Positions 1-12,091 of a stretch of 64,000 nucleotides of DNA are shown here, piece by piece. Made by a program: the position numbers and the translations under genes. The notes beneath the pieces were generated by a model. It was not told where the DNA came from and searched no databases. It was given only the letters and a program-made list of their open reading frames with translations. The stretch spans positions 1 through 64,000 of the forward strand of contig CALYLX010000071.1 in the NCBI GenBank assembly GCA_944990035.1, in the 5' to 3' direction. The DNA is from Clitopilus passeckerianus (taxonomy: Eukaryota; Basidiomycota; Agaricomycetes; Agaricales; Entolomataceae). Each line of letters begins with the position of its first letter. Positions within the stretch are counted from its first letter, which is position 1.

Positions 1-625
1 AGTTCATGAGCGCTCAAATCAAGTTGGTTTCTTGCAAATTCACAAAGTCGGCAATTTTCAAAGTCCGCACAGACCTTCATATCCATCTTCGCGTTCAAGT
101 TCCTCATGGTCAAAGCCTGCGGACGGCGCTTAGAAGACGAACAAGACGAATTTTTTTGACGTCCATAGACTTCCGCCACTAGAATTCTATGATTGATTTC
201 CTATGCCATTCATTGTTTACAATCAAGATCGAGCTAGCCCTGTGAGCCAGAGCTTGATACCATAATGTACAGGTGAAGCGCGATGTAGAAGGGTTCAACT
301 GAGTCAATTCAGCCCGGAATGGCCGTTACGTATTCCTGTTTGCTGGACTCCGAGGGCTGCCTACTCAAGGTGAGATCCAGCTATGTATTCCCCACTTCAT
401 GGAGTTAACCCATGCCCTTCCAAGTTCTCGCTTACCGACTCAGAACCTGAAGGACAACGCGATATATTCTGGAACCGACGAGACTGACGGGTAGAATTCG
501 ATGGAACGCTGCTCCACTGCAGCCAACCGAGCAGCGATGCGGAGGCCCTTTTTCGGGCGGCTCGAGTCTCAAGTTCGGGTACCGAATGCGAGCAAGCTTG
601 CCCTTTAGAGCAGAAAGCATACTTC
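1..625. other. 5' intergenic stretch
   Basis: I see no supported gene here. The reading frames are short and have no family signature. I looked for an upstream adenylation or carrier domain that could belong to the reductase gene that follows and found none. Confidence 0.5.
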
Positions 626-632
626 TATATAA
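626..632 (+). promoter_or_regulatory. TATA-like box of the thioester-reductase gene
   Basis: A TATATAA heptamer lies 44 bp upstream of the ATG at 676. This fits a short-leader fungal promoter and supports starting the gene at this ATG rather than extending it upstream. Confidence 0.45.
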
Positions 633-675
633 CTCACCGCTTCCAACATCCCCAGCCCCACACGCTTCTATCAAC

Positions 676-2207
676 ATGTCTTTTGACTCTGCCGACCTCG
701 ATAAGAACAAAGCTCACATGAACTCTTTCATCGAAAAGTATAGCTGCCACCCTTCCGCTACCGAGAACGACCACTACCAGGCCTGGACCCCTCCGAAGGA
801 AAATGTCGTCCTCGTAACTGGGACCACTGGCAACCTCGGTTCTGATCTGCTCTTTGTTCTGCTGAATGATGAAAGGGTCAGTAAAGTCTATGCGCTGAAT
901 CGCGTCTCCTTTGAGGGACCCTCGTTGGAGCGAGTCAAGATGCAATTCGAAATGAAAGGATTACCCACGGATATCCTCGAGTCTGAGAAGGTCGCCTTCA
1001 TCGACGGGAAGTTAGCCCTTCCTGACCTTGGGCTGGACCTTGAGGTGCTAGCCAAAGTAAGTCATTTTCTTACATCGAGAACACCAGATTTTAACGTTCT
1101 TGCTCCCCAAGCTTCGCAACGAAGTCACAACCATTGTCCACAATGCCTGGCCCATCAACCTTATAACGGGGTTTTCTCACTACGAGCCGTCTCTTCTCGG
1201 CCTCTGCAACCTGATCAACCTTGCTAAAACCTCCTCTCACCCCCAAACTCTCCGATTTCTGTTCATTTCTTCCGTCTCTGTGGCTGCAAAGTGGTCGAGA
1301 TTGAAGGGCGGAGAGCCGGTTCCAGAGGCCATCCTCGACGACCCATCCGCATGCCTGGGATACGGATATGCAGAAAGCAAGTTTGCTGCCGAGGCGGTGA
1401 GTCAAAGGATATCTTTTCGAGAAATGCGGAGGCTCAGACAGGATGTAGATCCTCGCACGCAGTGGTCTGAACGCCACATCCCTAAGGTTCTATCAGCTTT
1501 GTGGACGGCAAGCTGACGGGTTTTGGAATCCGATGGAGTGGCCACCCATCTTACTCAAAGCCTCGTTGAAGATGGGAATTATTATTGATATGGTTGGAGT
1601 GAGTTATAGTCATCCGTTTATACGATAATGTGTGCTGATGGAAGCTGTGTCTTCCTTCAGCGGTGCGCCTTCTTGCAAGCAGACATAGCCGCAGAATGCA
1701 TTCGGGATATTGTGGTTTCCTCACGTGTTACCCCTCCTGTCCTCAATTTCACCCACCCTCGACCCGCCTTATGGAATGACATAAACGGGTGTGTTAGGCA
1801 GCTCCTACCTGGAGCTGTTGAGTACCCAAAGATGCACGTCTGGGACTTTATTGACGAGCTGGCCAAGAGGGGCGAATCAGCAACGCGTGCTGAAATCAAG
1901 GAAAACGTATGTTCTGCACTGAGCAGTAGATTTTGGGTCAAACTAATCTTGATTTCTATAGCCGGGCTTGATTCTAGCTAAGAACTCCAACTTCAAAGCA
2001 TATGCCGCCGACAACAAAGAGCTGCTGGCGCGTGCCGGGAAAGATACGGATGAACATTTCCCCCAAGCCACCTTGGGCATCGAGAAAGCCCTAGAGTTCT
2101 GCCCATCGTTGAGGGATGCGAAGGAATTCAATGCCGAGTCTATGGCGAGGTACTTCAAATTCTGGATCAAGCTTGGGTTTTTGGATGGGGAAGTGAGTCA
2201 GGACTGA
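676..2207 (+). CDS. Free-standing thioester-reductase (NAD_binding_4) protein, NRPS-like C-terminal domain
   Basis: Five exons (676-1056, 1112-1396, 1449-1598, 1661-1906, 1962-2207) join in phase to 435 residues. The protein is a short-chain-dehydrogenase-type reductase domain. It has the nucleotide-binding GTTGNLGS near residue 55 after a VVLVTG strand, an LRNEVTTIVHNAW block, the serine strand FISSVSVA and the catalytic-type YAESK. In this family (thioester reductase domains of aminoadipate reductases and NRPS-like carboxylate reductases) the domain uses NAD(P)H to release a carrier-bound acyl chain as an aldehyde or alcohol. The oddity is that it stands alone: the first 40 residues resemble the linker that normally follows the carrier domain, but no adenylation or carrier domain is encoded upstream. 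It may be an old truncation that kept an ATG and TATA box, or a trans-acting reductase. Family call is secure; substrate unknown. Confidence 0.85.
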
Positions 2208-2788
2208 GTTGTTTGAAGAGCCAGCTCTGGTTAGGCTGTCGCCCATACCTTCTTGTATCCTGTAACTATTCTGCTGAGAATACACGCGAGATTCTACAAG
2301 CTTTGTAATGATTGGATTGTCCGCTCCGTAGTGTCGCCCTTACATGGCGCAAAAAAGATAAATAACTCAACATTCCCAATGGTTCACTTCTAATAGCCCC
2401 GAAATCACGGCAAAAGCATTTTGAATCCAAACCATGGCTGGATGCTCACGGTGCAATGACTGATATGCTACGCGGATAGCTTTTTGGACTACTGCTCACC
2501 AATATTGAGGCTTTTGGCAACGTCTGGTGAGCAAGAGATGGGTAGATACAGCCCTTGAAGTGTCAGGAGGTGCAAACCCTATGCTCTTCAGTCCAGGAAC
2601 GTTAACGCTGGCGATGCGAGTAGTCGAGTTACTTGGCGCGTTTCTCATGAAATGCGCCTTGGAACTCTCATTAGCAATAGTGTGATCTCCAAAACCTGAC
2701 AGGGGTATGTTGATAAAAACGATGATTAAAAATGTGTACGGTCCATTGGATCTAAGCCGTTAAAGCAGGATCCTTAAAGAAGAATTCC
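2208..2788. other. Intergenic, convergent genes
   Basis: This interval separates the reductase gene (+) from the esterase gene (-), so it should hold both 3' UTRs and terminators. I see no gene in it. Confidence 0.5.
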
Positions 2789-4305
2789 TCAGGCTGGCGG
2801 TGAATCTTTTCCTTTAAACTCTCGACTCCACTCTTTGACATTCCTCCAGCCTTCGTTGATGACCCTCGAATCCCACCACCCAGGTGCAAAAATCAAGGGA
2901 TCATGCACCGCGTCCTTCATCCAATGAATGGACACATCAACCCCATCCTTCCTCATGGCGGAATCTAGTGACTTCACTTCATCTACCAGCCTTTCCGCAT
3001 CTCCGATAAGTATTAAGCTCTTCGGGAACTGTTCAAACAACTTCGACCATTGTCTCGAGTTCAGCAACGACGGGGCGACGGACGCTGTAGGGGATGGAAC
3101 GTCGACTAACTGTCCATCTTTGTCGTTTTGCTTCTTATCGATACCCGCTTCGATGTCTTGCTTGATTCCATGCCCCCATTTCGCCAGCACCTTAGGGCTG
3201 CACGGGCTGACATATTCCGAATGAACGACCCGCATTAGCCTCTCTTCTTCGCCGCCCGTCTCCGGAGGGTGTTGGTCCAGTTCAAGATTGGAACTGGATG
3301 CGAAGTTCCCTGTGCTCCGGGGTGGAAAGCCTAGGAACGTACGTTGGAGAAGTGCTCGAGGCTCAGGGGTGTCCGTGAGATAGTCTGTGTCCGCATTAGG
3401 CCGCGGGATGTATGAGGAGAGGGTCAACGGGAGGGCGTTTGAGATGTCACAGGATGGGGACAAGAGGAGGAGTCCTTCTGGCATTGGGAGGAAGCCTTCA
3501 TCTCTGATCCAACGCGCCAGTGCGAGCGCTAAGTTTCCGCCGGAGGAGTCGCCAATGAGAACAATGTTGACGGGTTGTTTGATGGATTTAAAGTGAGAAA
3601 CGACGTGCGCGTATACGGAGGCAGCATCTTGGATCTGAGCGGGGAAGGGAGCGTGTTGAAGGAGGCGGTACTCGACGGAATAAACCTCCTGCATAATACC
3701 ATCCTGGGTAGTACGTTTGTTAGCGTCAATTATCGCAGATGCGAAAGAGGAAAACGGACATTAACTAATCTTTTGGGTATACGAGATGTTCGTGATGTCT
3801 CATGAGCGGACATGTGGCAGTAACCTCCCCCATGCATGAATATGCCAATCATGGGCGTCTTGCCATTCCATTTACGTTTGGTGAAAGGATCTGCTTTTGG
3901 CCATACGTAACAGCCAACTTTATCCTCCCACTGGACCTTCCCGCCTTCCGCATGTACCACGCCACTTCTCATTTCCTCCGGAAGCGTTTCCGCCCAGATG
4001 AACCTTGTCTCCTTCAGCGACTGTGGAGGTTCATAACCAGGATCATGTGTACCCCAAGTCACTCCAGCGACTTCGGTAACCTTGTATATTCGCCGAGTAA
4101 AGCGAACATTGATAGTCTGCCTAATATTCCAGGAACGCCTGGGGCGAGCATTAGGCAATACAGTGTAGTACATGCACCAGAATGGTACAAGCAACAGCGT
4201 TGTCAGAAGCCGTTGAAATGTGTACAGCGATTTCAATGGCTCGCGGGCGAACGGGAGATGGGCTTGATGAGCATATGGGGGCTTGGACTTCGAGAAAAGC
4301 GCCAT
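2789..4305 (-). CDS. Membrane-anchored alpha/beta hydrolase (HSL-type lipase/esterase)
   Basis: Two exons (4305-3760 and 3703-2789), with a 56 bp intron carrying a GTCCGT donor and CTAAC branch site, give 486 residues. The oxyanion-hole motif HGGGY is near residue 165, the nucleophile elbow GDSSGG lies in exon 2, and an Asp in LIGDAE and a His in DAVHDP complete a likely Ser-Asp-His triad. These are the marks of the hormone-sensitive-lipase/arylacetamide-deacetylase family, which hydrolyses carboxyl esters. A hydrophobic helix near residues 35-55 suggests an ER or lipid-droplet anchor, as in Say1-type deacetylases (inference). I chose the ATG at 4305; the five codons above it begin with TTG. 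The junction rebuilds the family block RLVNDG before VYSVEYR. A related gene lies at 53014-54290, with only distant similarity. Confidence 0.88.
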
Positions 4306-4734
4306 GGTTTGATAGCCCAATCAACAGGTAACCTGCAGAGTATTATATGCCTATGGCCTTCACGCCGCTTTGTAGGGGAGCACTCCCAGTGGCCCACCGA
4401 CGAAAGCGTGACGTCAGGCAATTGGAGTCAGTGGGTCAAGCAGTGGGTCGATGGCCGCCTCTGACGTTTCTAACATTTATTTGTTGTACCCTTGGTGCAA
4501 GCAAGAGGGCATTGGAGGCGACGACCTCTCAGGTCTCGAGCGGCACTGCTATGATGGTGGAAGTCTGGATGGAAACCCATCGGGAATCGGATGCTTCAAT
4601 GGCGTGGGATCCTAACACAGAACAATAACGTCGTTTGGACCACCCCCGGCCAGATTTCGGTGACTTCGGCCACAATCACAGCGATATAGGATAGCGAAAA
4701 ACAATATTGGATCATCGACCATTACATAGTAATA
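4306..4734. other. Intergenic between esterase and NLR-like gene
   Basis: This stretch is upstream of the esterase gene and downstream of the NLR-like gene, both on the minus strand. I see no gene in it. Confidence 0.45.
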
Positions 4735-7700
4735 TTAGGACCTTTTCGGGAAGATAAAACCCATTATTTCTTCTTCTGGGTTTTCTCTCCAATCGAGGTC
4801 CGAGTCGATAATTGTCAGGTTCTGCTGAGCATCCTCCGTTATTTCCTTCGCCATCTCGCTATTGACACCTCCAAGCCTCCGAATGACTTCTTGATATGCC
4901 AGCCGAGCCGCTTCCCTGTCCCTCTTCCTAATGTATATTTCGCCAAACTCGCTCAAGCAGTAAGCCGCCGAGCGATTGAGGCCTAGTTCTTGGGCAGATT
5001 CAAGGGCAGTCTTCAGTGTACTCTCGAGTTCTTCGCCCCATCTGCCAGCGCCTTTGAGGTATCGTGCCTTCTGGAGGTATATCGGAATGGAATCCTGGAA
5101 GATGAAAGTTCTTTCCTCCTCCCCAAGGAGTTCTCGATCCCATTTGAGGGCGGCATTTGCGGCTTCTATCGCAGCCTCAAAATACCCCTTCTCTGCGTAA
5201 CACCTCGAGAGCCAGAACTTGCAGTTCTCCACCTCATATAAGTTACCTCCAGCTGCGTACAGGTGACACGCTTTCTCCAGCAAGGGGATAGCATCATCCG
5301 CATACAAGTCCCGCCAAAGGAGGACTCCCTTTGTCGAAACAATGTAGGCCTCGAACATCGGGTTGGTAGAGAACCGGTCTTCCCATTGCAACCTGAGCTT
5401 TTCCACCACATCTAATGCAGCGTCGGATCTGGGCTCGTCCCAGGTGGTGAGGTCGTTGATCATTATTTGACAACGAAGTGTCATGAGATCATTCCCGACA
5501 CTTTCGAACAAGGGTTGAGCTCTTCTGTGCGCTTTCAACCCGAGCTCAGTGTTATCCAGACGCCACATGTTCTCCCCGAACGCGAAGCATATTTTTGCTT
5601 CATATTCGGGTTCTCCGTATTTCTGTGCCAGGTCGGCTGCCCGTAGCCCAACTTCTGACCCCGGCCGAGCCCAATACTGGAACCACACGAACGATAAGAG
5701 GGCTTCCAGCCGTTGAGTGTACGAGGAGGAGGATATGGGGGAGCGGGATGTATTCAATTCTATCTTCTCTGCCAGGGCCTCAGATATCATTTCTGTTAGG
5801 AGAGCTTGGATGTTTGACTCCTGGGAGGAGATGTCGACAAGATGCTGCCGGAAACGCGAGTGGTCAGGTCCTTTGATGGTGCCATTGCGTTCTGCGAGGA
5901 ACTCATAGCAAGCGGTATAGACGCCGGCTTTGACATCGTCTGGTATACGACCACGATGCTTCATGAAGGATTGAACTACCGGGAGGACGAAGAGGTGTAT
6001 CTTCCGTCTTCCACTTGTCACGACCTCCCTTGTGAGGACGAGCGCAGCATCTCGTAGTGTGTCGATCGCCTCCGAATTCCATCCCTTCGCCCATATGTCA
6101 AGATCGGAGTAGTATATTCCGGTGGGAAGCATTGAAATGATTTGGAGCAGCCAAACGGCACCGGGGGATTCCGTGACGAACTTGCTATCAATGGACAAGC
6201 TGATGGAGTAGTCGATACCCTGCTGTGACTTTGAAAGCATCGACGTTCCAAGTTCTTTCCACTCCTTCAGAAGATGCTTTGGGTTGGTGTATGATCTCCT
6301 CCCGCGGGAAGCCATGAGGGTAATGGCATAAGGAAGATGGCCCAGCACATCCAGAAGTTGGTCAAGCTCCGGATGGTTGGCCGCGTCTTCGTCGATAGCG
6401 GTGTATATCTTTCTTGAATCTTCTGGTTTGACTTGGAGTAACCGTTCGCAATGCCAGTGATCCAAAGGGGCGAACTCTGACCTCATGGTGAGCAAAATTG
6501 AAACATGCGGAAGGGAGTCTAGAGCTTCGAGGATCTGCTTGATAGTTTCCGGGCTTCCTTCAACAGGATGCCAGGGCGTCTCGAAGTTATCAAGGAGGAT
6601 GATGCACGGGTTACTGTGTTTCTGGAGGGAGGAGATGATGTCGTCGAGGGGATCATCCTGCTCCTTCTCCTTTTGAGCCCGGACATGTTTCGACAGGATG
6701 GAGAGGAAAAGGGTCGGGGAGTTGGCACTTATGCATGGTACCCAAAACCGGCTGTGTTCCGGAAAGGCCACCTTCACAAGTTCATGTTCCATTATCGCCA
6801 GGGCGGTGGAAGTCTTGCCCATACCCCCAGCTCCAAGGATACACACCCGGCGACGTGATGTGTCCCCGTATGATAGCTGTTCTGCAATGCGTTGAACGAT
6901 AGCGTCACGACCGAAGAATACGCCAGGGGCGCGAGGCATTTTGGCCAGAATAGTAGCATTGGAGGATTGCGTGCTGTCCTTCGCGAGCATAGATTTGAGC
7001 TCATTGACTCGGCTTTCAATACCCTCGACTTTCTCTCGGGTAACCTTGACATCGTTTGCCATCTCTTGAGTAATACCGTACAGGTTCACGAGCTGTTGTT
7101 GAATAGTTGCCAAATCTTGGGCAGCACAAATGGCTCGCAAGGTCTGGAGTTTGCTGTTAGACGAGGTATACGATAAGTAGACTGTTTCTCACCCTAAAAC
7201 GGTCCACTCCATCTTGGAACTCAACCTCACACTCGTCGATCACTTTGAAATTCGGTTGTGCGAGCAGACCGGTCAAAACAGCGCTCTGGTTGTTGATAGC
7301 ATTGAGACGTTTCGTTATCGAGGCAAGACACCTATACAAAGGCAAGTATATGCTAAGGCCGGTGTTGCAATGGTTCTAATAGGCAGATAGCACGTACCCT
7401 TTCAGTTCTTGCAAGTCTCCTGTAAGGTCCTGCGAGAGCTTCACGCTCGAATTGTCTTCAGATGGGTCTTTCGAAACCTTGGCAACAACAAGCAAAAACG
7501 TGGCAATACGGTTCTTGAGCCCATTGACCTTGTCCCGGACATCATTGATTGCCTGCACGAAGGTTAGGCTCAAGCTTCCAGCGAAATCGTCAGGGGTGAA
7601 CAAGTACCTCACAGGTAGATATAATATCGAGTCCCAATTCTAGGATATCCTTGACGAGTGGAAACGGGACTAAGGCAGCAACGCCCTTCAGGATATTGAT

Positions 7701-7973
7701 TGTCTTCTTGGTAGCTTCTATAGCGTAGTCTGTAGTAGTCGGTACGAGATCCTTTTCGGGGAGCTCTACATTGCTCCTCAATGATGTCGCAGATGCTTTC
7801 GACTACATGAGTATTGTCAGAATCTATCACTGGACCACATGAACTTTGATATCAGAACGAACCTTAGGAGTGGAAGTTCCCTTCCGAGTCGTCTTCTCTT
7901 CCTTGCCTTTCTTCTCGCCCCTTGACCATCTGCATGGAAAGCATCCAGAGCCGTGGGTGCCTGCGTCGTCCAT
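4735..7973 (-). CDS. NLR-like protein: helical N-terminal domain, NB-ARC ATPase, TPR repeats
   Basis: Five exons (7973-7863, 7802-7608, 7552-7398, 7331-7193, 7143-4735) join in phase to 1002 residues. Residues 1-50 are basic and low-complexity. About 60-200 form a helical region with hydrophobic stretches (GVAALVPFPLV), like the MLKL/HeLo-type bundles at the head of many Agaricomycete NLRs; that assignment is tentative. A coiled-coil-like linker leads to the NTPase, with P-loop GAGGMGKT near 304-311, Walker B CIILLDNFE, a sensor-like ILLTMRSE and a GHLPYAI block. The C-terminal third is helical TPR-like repeats (an AEKGYFEAAIEAANAAL unit is clear). Fungal NLRs of this plan act in non-self recognition and regulated cell death: repeats sense, NB-ARC oligomerises, the N-terminus executes. 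No frameshift or in-frame stop was found. Confidence 0.88.
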
Positions 7974-9236
7974 TGTACGGGCAAGTTCGGTCTGCCAAAC
8001 CAGACGGTCGCATTGGGCGTCTATCTGGCCTCAAGGCTGTGATTATGGTGTGATAGATTTTGGTTCGGACCGAGGTCGAAGGTACTGAAGGCTCTGATAA
8101 TAACTCTCAACTAGAGAGGTGGCGACGTGTTTGGACTCTTTGAGAGACATTCACTCTCATGTTGTTTCTTTACGACGGGGTACGAAGGAAGTCACGTTAG
8201 GGATTGGTCAAGGATCAGGCCTCAGGTGGTTGTCGCGTCAGATATGGCACTCCAGTCAACGACCGTAATATCTCGGGTGGCTACCTGCGTCTCTTTGCCC
8301 CCCGGGAAGTAGTCGAGATACGCAGCATGACCTCGATTTATTCGAGCCAGAATACATCGTAACACCCCTCTTGCATGAAGAAAATCTCTGTGTGGCCCAG
8401 ATGGTACACACTCCCGAGCACATGGATATCTTCTCATCCAGAGCTTACACCTCCCGAAGAATTATTCTTGGGATCTGGTGGGATTGGGTTATTCTACTTG
8501 GGCGCTGATTGGCTAGTGCTCGAGCTTGCAAACTCTACACTTCCTTGGTCCGTGAAGTGAGCTAAAGTCGAAACGTCCTCGGGAACGGGATCAACACTCT
8601 TAAAAGACTACCCTTGGATTACTCGCTGTTCACTGACTGAAGAGTGTGGTTTGCTCGTAGCGGCCGAGATGCTTGTCATCCTTGTGTTGTTCACAGTATC
8701 TACCTATCTCTTGCGTTCCCCGCCGGTGGCTTGTGGCCACCAAACTGGGAAGTGTCGCCCAGAGGGCGGTCACATAGTATACCAGTCCTTGCGCAATGAA
8801 CCTCCCGTTCATGACTCGTATTCAATGCAGCCCTGCAACCTGGCTTTCGTCAAGCAATCATGGGGAATGTCCAGGCTCCTATACTTACCCAGTCTCCCTT
8901 TGACGCGAGAGGTTTCCCGGCAGGCGCAGGCCTTACCTGTGACCACCTGCGCCTGCCGGGAAACAGCTCGCGCCAGGGGGAGCCTGGATACGTCGAGTAG
9001 TTTATTTTTAATAGCTTTGTTTAGTGGCTTGATCAATCAACCGGGAGGTCCAGTTGCCAGCCACCATACCTCTGTCACTCAGAATAGACAGTCTTAATAT
9101 TCGTAATATATTGCAATTTATACGGATTTAAGAAATCCCTGAACACATTGATGAGAGTCATAAAGCTGTGTCCACAAAAATAGGGTAAGCATCTTGGTCC
9201 GCGTATTAGTGAAAGGTATCGGTGGGTAGATTACAT
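7974..9236. other. Long non-coding interval upstream of the NLR-like gene
   Basis: About 1.26 kb between two minus-strand genes. It should hold the NLR promoter and the 3' flank of the DUF2156 gene. The frames here lack family signals, and the longest one (8651-9097) runs straight through a hairpin, so I do not call it. The hairpin is listed separately. Confidence 0.5.
8894..8986. repeat. Long imperfect inverted repeat (foldback hairpin)
   Basis: Arms at 8912-8930 and 8946-8964 are perfect 19 bp inverse complements (GTTTCCCGGCAGGCGCAGG and its complement) around a 15 bp loop. Pairing extends outward with a few mismatches to about 37 bp per arm. This is much more GC-rich than its surroundings. 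It could be the core of a small foldback or MITE-like element, or a hairpin-forming transcript. No transposase is nearby. Confidence 0.75.
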
Positions 9237-10502
9237 CTATTTCTTTAAACATTTAATCAAGAGATCAACGCCTTCAAGCCCGAACTTGTCTTGCGGATAG
9301 CAGACAAACATTGGCTCGTGCCCACCATCAAACTTTTGCTGGAACACGCCAAAGGTCTATCAGCCTAAAATACGGCCATGGAAAACCTGCAACTCACCCT
9401 AAACTCGCCCCGCTTGACAAGGCCGGCTGCACGAGAAACGTTCTTATAAGCTTTTGAGAGCACCGAGATCTTCCACCCAGACAGGTTTTCTACTGGCTGA
9501 ACCTCTTTCGCGGCGCTGATTCCAAATGTGACTGTGATTCTGTCATTATTGGAGCCTGCATGTCCGTTGACCCCGTTCGTGGTGCCATTGGGGGTCTGGT
9601 CTTTCTCCGCCTGTAGGTCGACTAGGGAGGTGTAGATGAGTGACTCTGATGTGCCCTTGGGAGCATCCGGGAATGAGACTGCATTCTTGATTTGCCAGGC
9701 GTTGGGGCGTATGGGAGCAAGGATCAGGATGCCGACTACCTAAGATAAAATGAGCAAGGACATAGTGAGAAAACGCGCGTGGAAGGTTACTTCGTCACCC
9801 TGGCGCGCAAGCCAGTACCGGCGGTGCTCAGCGTCCAACCAAGCTTGCAAAGTAGTCTGTAAAATATCAGCATGGAAGTACGAGCCATAAAGGCATCTGC
9901 ACACATACCGACGCCATCTGGACTCCGTTCCTAGCCTTCTTCCAATCGACAATACCATCCTCGACCGCCTTCTTGTCCTTCTCCGACAGCGACTGTATAT
10001 CGACATGTTCAACACGCACGTCCGCCTTCTCAGCCTTCCTCAAGTTCTTCTTCAGATCCTTCACCACCGAGGCACCACCGGGCTTTCCCTCCGCCTCAGG
10101 ACTCGTCAAATCAATCACATGCGACGGATCAATGACGTCCTCGTAGATACACTCCACCACGGCCCACTCAAACGGAGGTTGGGCAAGCACTTGTTCGAGG
10201 TCTTCGTCGACGCAGGCCCATACGAGTTGCATGTCCTGGCTATCCACCCATTCCTTGAATGCGGCTGCTGTCGGGCCTAAAGCTGAGGGGTCAGAAACCA
10301 AGGGGTTGCCCCACGCAAAGATATAGCGTTCTCTTTGCATGTAGCCTTGGACGGGAGTAAAGCTGGATTCGGGTATAGGTTTGGAGGGAGTCCATATCAA
10401 GTAGCGCTCAAATTCGAGCCAGGCTGTGGCGCTCGAGGAGCCATACTTCGCCACCAAGTCCGCAATTTGGGATTTGTCGATGCTCGTGTTCGATAAAGAC
10501 AT
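9237..10502 (-). CDS. DUF2156 / LPG_synthase_C-like (GNAT-fold) protein
   Basis: Four exons (10502-9909, 9856-9791, 9739-9398, 9338-9237), all phase 0, give 367 residues with no signal peptide or membrane segment. Family-like blocks are RERYIFAWGNPLV in the N-terminal half, NLRKAEKADVRV in the middle, and GILILAPI followed by SFPDAPKGTSE in the second half. They match the C-terminal domain of phosphatidylglycerol lysyltransferases and of fungal sterol-aminoacylating enzymes (DUF2156), which transfer an amino acid from charged tRNA to a lipid. Here the domain is free-standing, without an attached tRNA-synthetase domain, so the acceptor and the amino acid cannot be read from the sequence. I recognise the family by pattern only. 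Confidence 0.72.
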
Positions 10503-10762
10503 GTTTGGAATTCTTGTGGGTCGACTTACGGTTGCTCTGCGAATGGGAGGTGCATTTATAGTCCCGCTCGGTGTCAGGTAGTTGATGAAGTGATGTCATT
10601 GGATAAATTATTGGGTACATGCCCAATAAGATGATCCACCAGCAGCACGGTGGCTACTCAATAGGAAGTTCGTCACTAAGGCGTAAGCAGTATGATACAA
10701 ACAGGGCTTCTAGAGCGGAGAATACATCACAGAATAGAGGGATAAATGGATTTGACGGAAGT

Positions 10763-11924
10763 TTACAAAGCCGTGCCACGCTCGAAGCTTGCCCGAATCT
10801 CCGCGGTGTATTTGTCGTAATACCTTGCAATCTGTAAAAGGCACGAACCGCATGAGTAAAATAGCGCAAAGGATATTGAATACTCTACGAACCTTTTTGT
10901 TGAAAACCCGATTGTGCTCGTTGATGTATGTGATATCGCCTTCCTCCTCGTTGAGGCGCTTGCGGTGGAATTTGCCCTTCTTGTCAATACTGCAGGGGTG
11001 CGTTAGCATGATATAGTTCGAGAGCTTTGAGATACTTACTCTTGGTTGACCTTTGACACGACACGGTCAATAGCATCCTCGGAAGGCTTGCTATCGCCAT
11101 AGATAAGGGTGTTTGCATCCCTGTATAGATTTGCTGCTGCCAGTTGCTGCTCCTGACTCGTCGGTACGAGCTGTGAGGGGAAAGATGAAATTAGCCCTTG
11201 CGTCAGTCAGCCTTGGGTGAGGCGACGTACCTGTGAGCCTCCAGCAGATGGGTCAAATGTAACCAGTGAGCCAGGAGCCAGACCCATTGCAATCTCTTTC
11301 TGTTTATTGTATGCCTCGAGGTCTGGTTTTAGGTGATCAAGGTCCTTCTTGTACCGCCTCCGTGCTGCATGAGCATCGTCTGAAGGAACGGAATTGAGTT
11401 AACTCAAAGACTTCAGAATGCGAGATTGACGACGAACCATGGAATTCAAAATCCGCTCTCCTCTTCTTCCTAGCCAACTTCTTCTCCCATTCGTCATTCT
11501 CCTCTATTGTCCATTCCCAATTCTTCGCCCTGGTGATATCCTCTCCCTTCTCCTCGGCATCCGCCTTCTGTCGCAGGGTTTCTGCGAGTTTTCGTTGCCT
11601 CTCCAGACGAGCAGCATCCCGTGCAGTAACTTTTGCCTTTGCGCTCTCCTCTACTAATGAAGCATGATTCGCTCTTGACGATGCCGCCTAGTAATGTAGT
11701 GAGCCTCTGGTCAAAAGACAAGGCCACAAATGACAACGTACTATCTTCTTCCTTAGTCGCTCCATCCTTGCCTTCCGTTCTTCCATTGTATTTAACGGCT
11801 TTCCACCGTTGCTACTCTCTCTATTTTCTTCAACCTCCATATTCGAGTTGTCGTTAGTTTCCTGTTCATTGCCGCTGGTATCTTGACTGGTACTGGGGTC
11901 TTCTTCGGAGTTTTGTCTCGGCAT
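10763..11924 (-). CDS. SYF2: Pre-mRNA-splicing factor SYF2
   Basis: Six exons (11924-11742, 11687-11438, 11379-11231, 11170-11040, 10989-10893, 10831-10763) join to 292 residues. The N-terminus is acidic and Ser/Asn-rich. The body carries the SYF2 signature: NWEWTIEENDEWEKK, AHAARRRYKKDLDHLKPDLE, YNKQKE, DAIDRVVSKVNQ and KGKFHRKR, then a terminal RYYDKYTAEIRASFERGTAL. SYF2 is a component of the Prp19-associated complex (NTC) on the spliceosome and helps cell-cycle progression in yeast. The length fits fungal orthologues. All six exons are in frame, so I regard the model as complete. The gene is divergent to the tRNA and UPF3 block to its right. Confidence 0.93.
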
Positions 11925-12091
11925 TTCAAGGTACGGTCTAGTGGCAAAAACGAACAGTCAAGGGCTGACAGAGAAAGGACGGGTTGGGTAACTGAGAAGC
12001 GAAGCCTTTGGCACCGTCCGTCGACATGCTGACTTACGTAACACCTAGGACAGCCAAATGGACGTGTATTTGCTTGGGTATCTGCTCTCAC

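Noticed and set aside
8651..9097. 148-codon plus-strand frame upstream of the NLR-like gene
   Set aside because: Its second half is made of the inverted repeat and it shows no family signal or splice logic; treated as chance.
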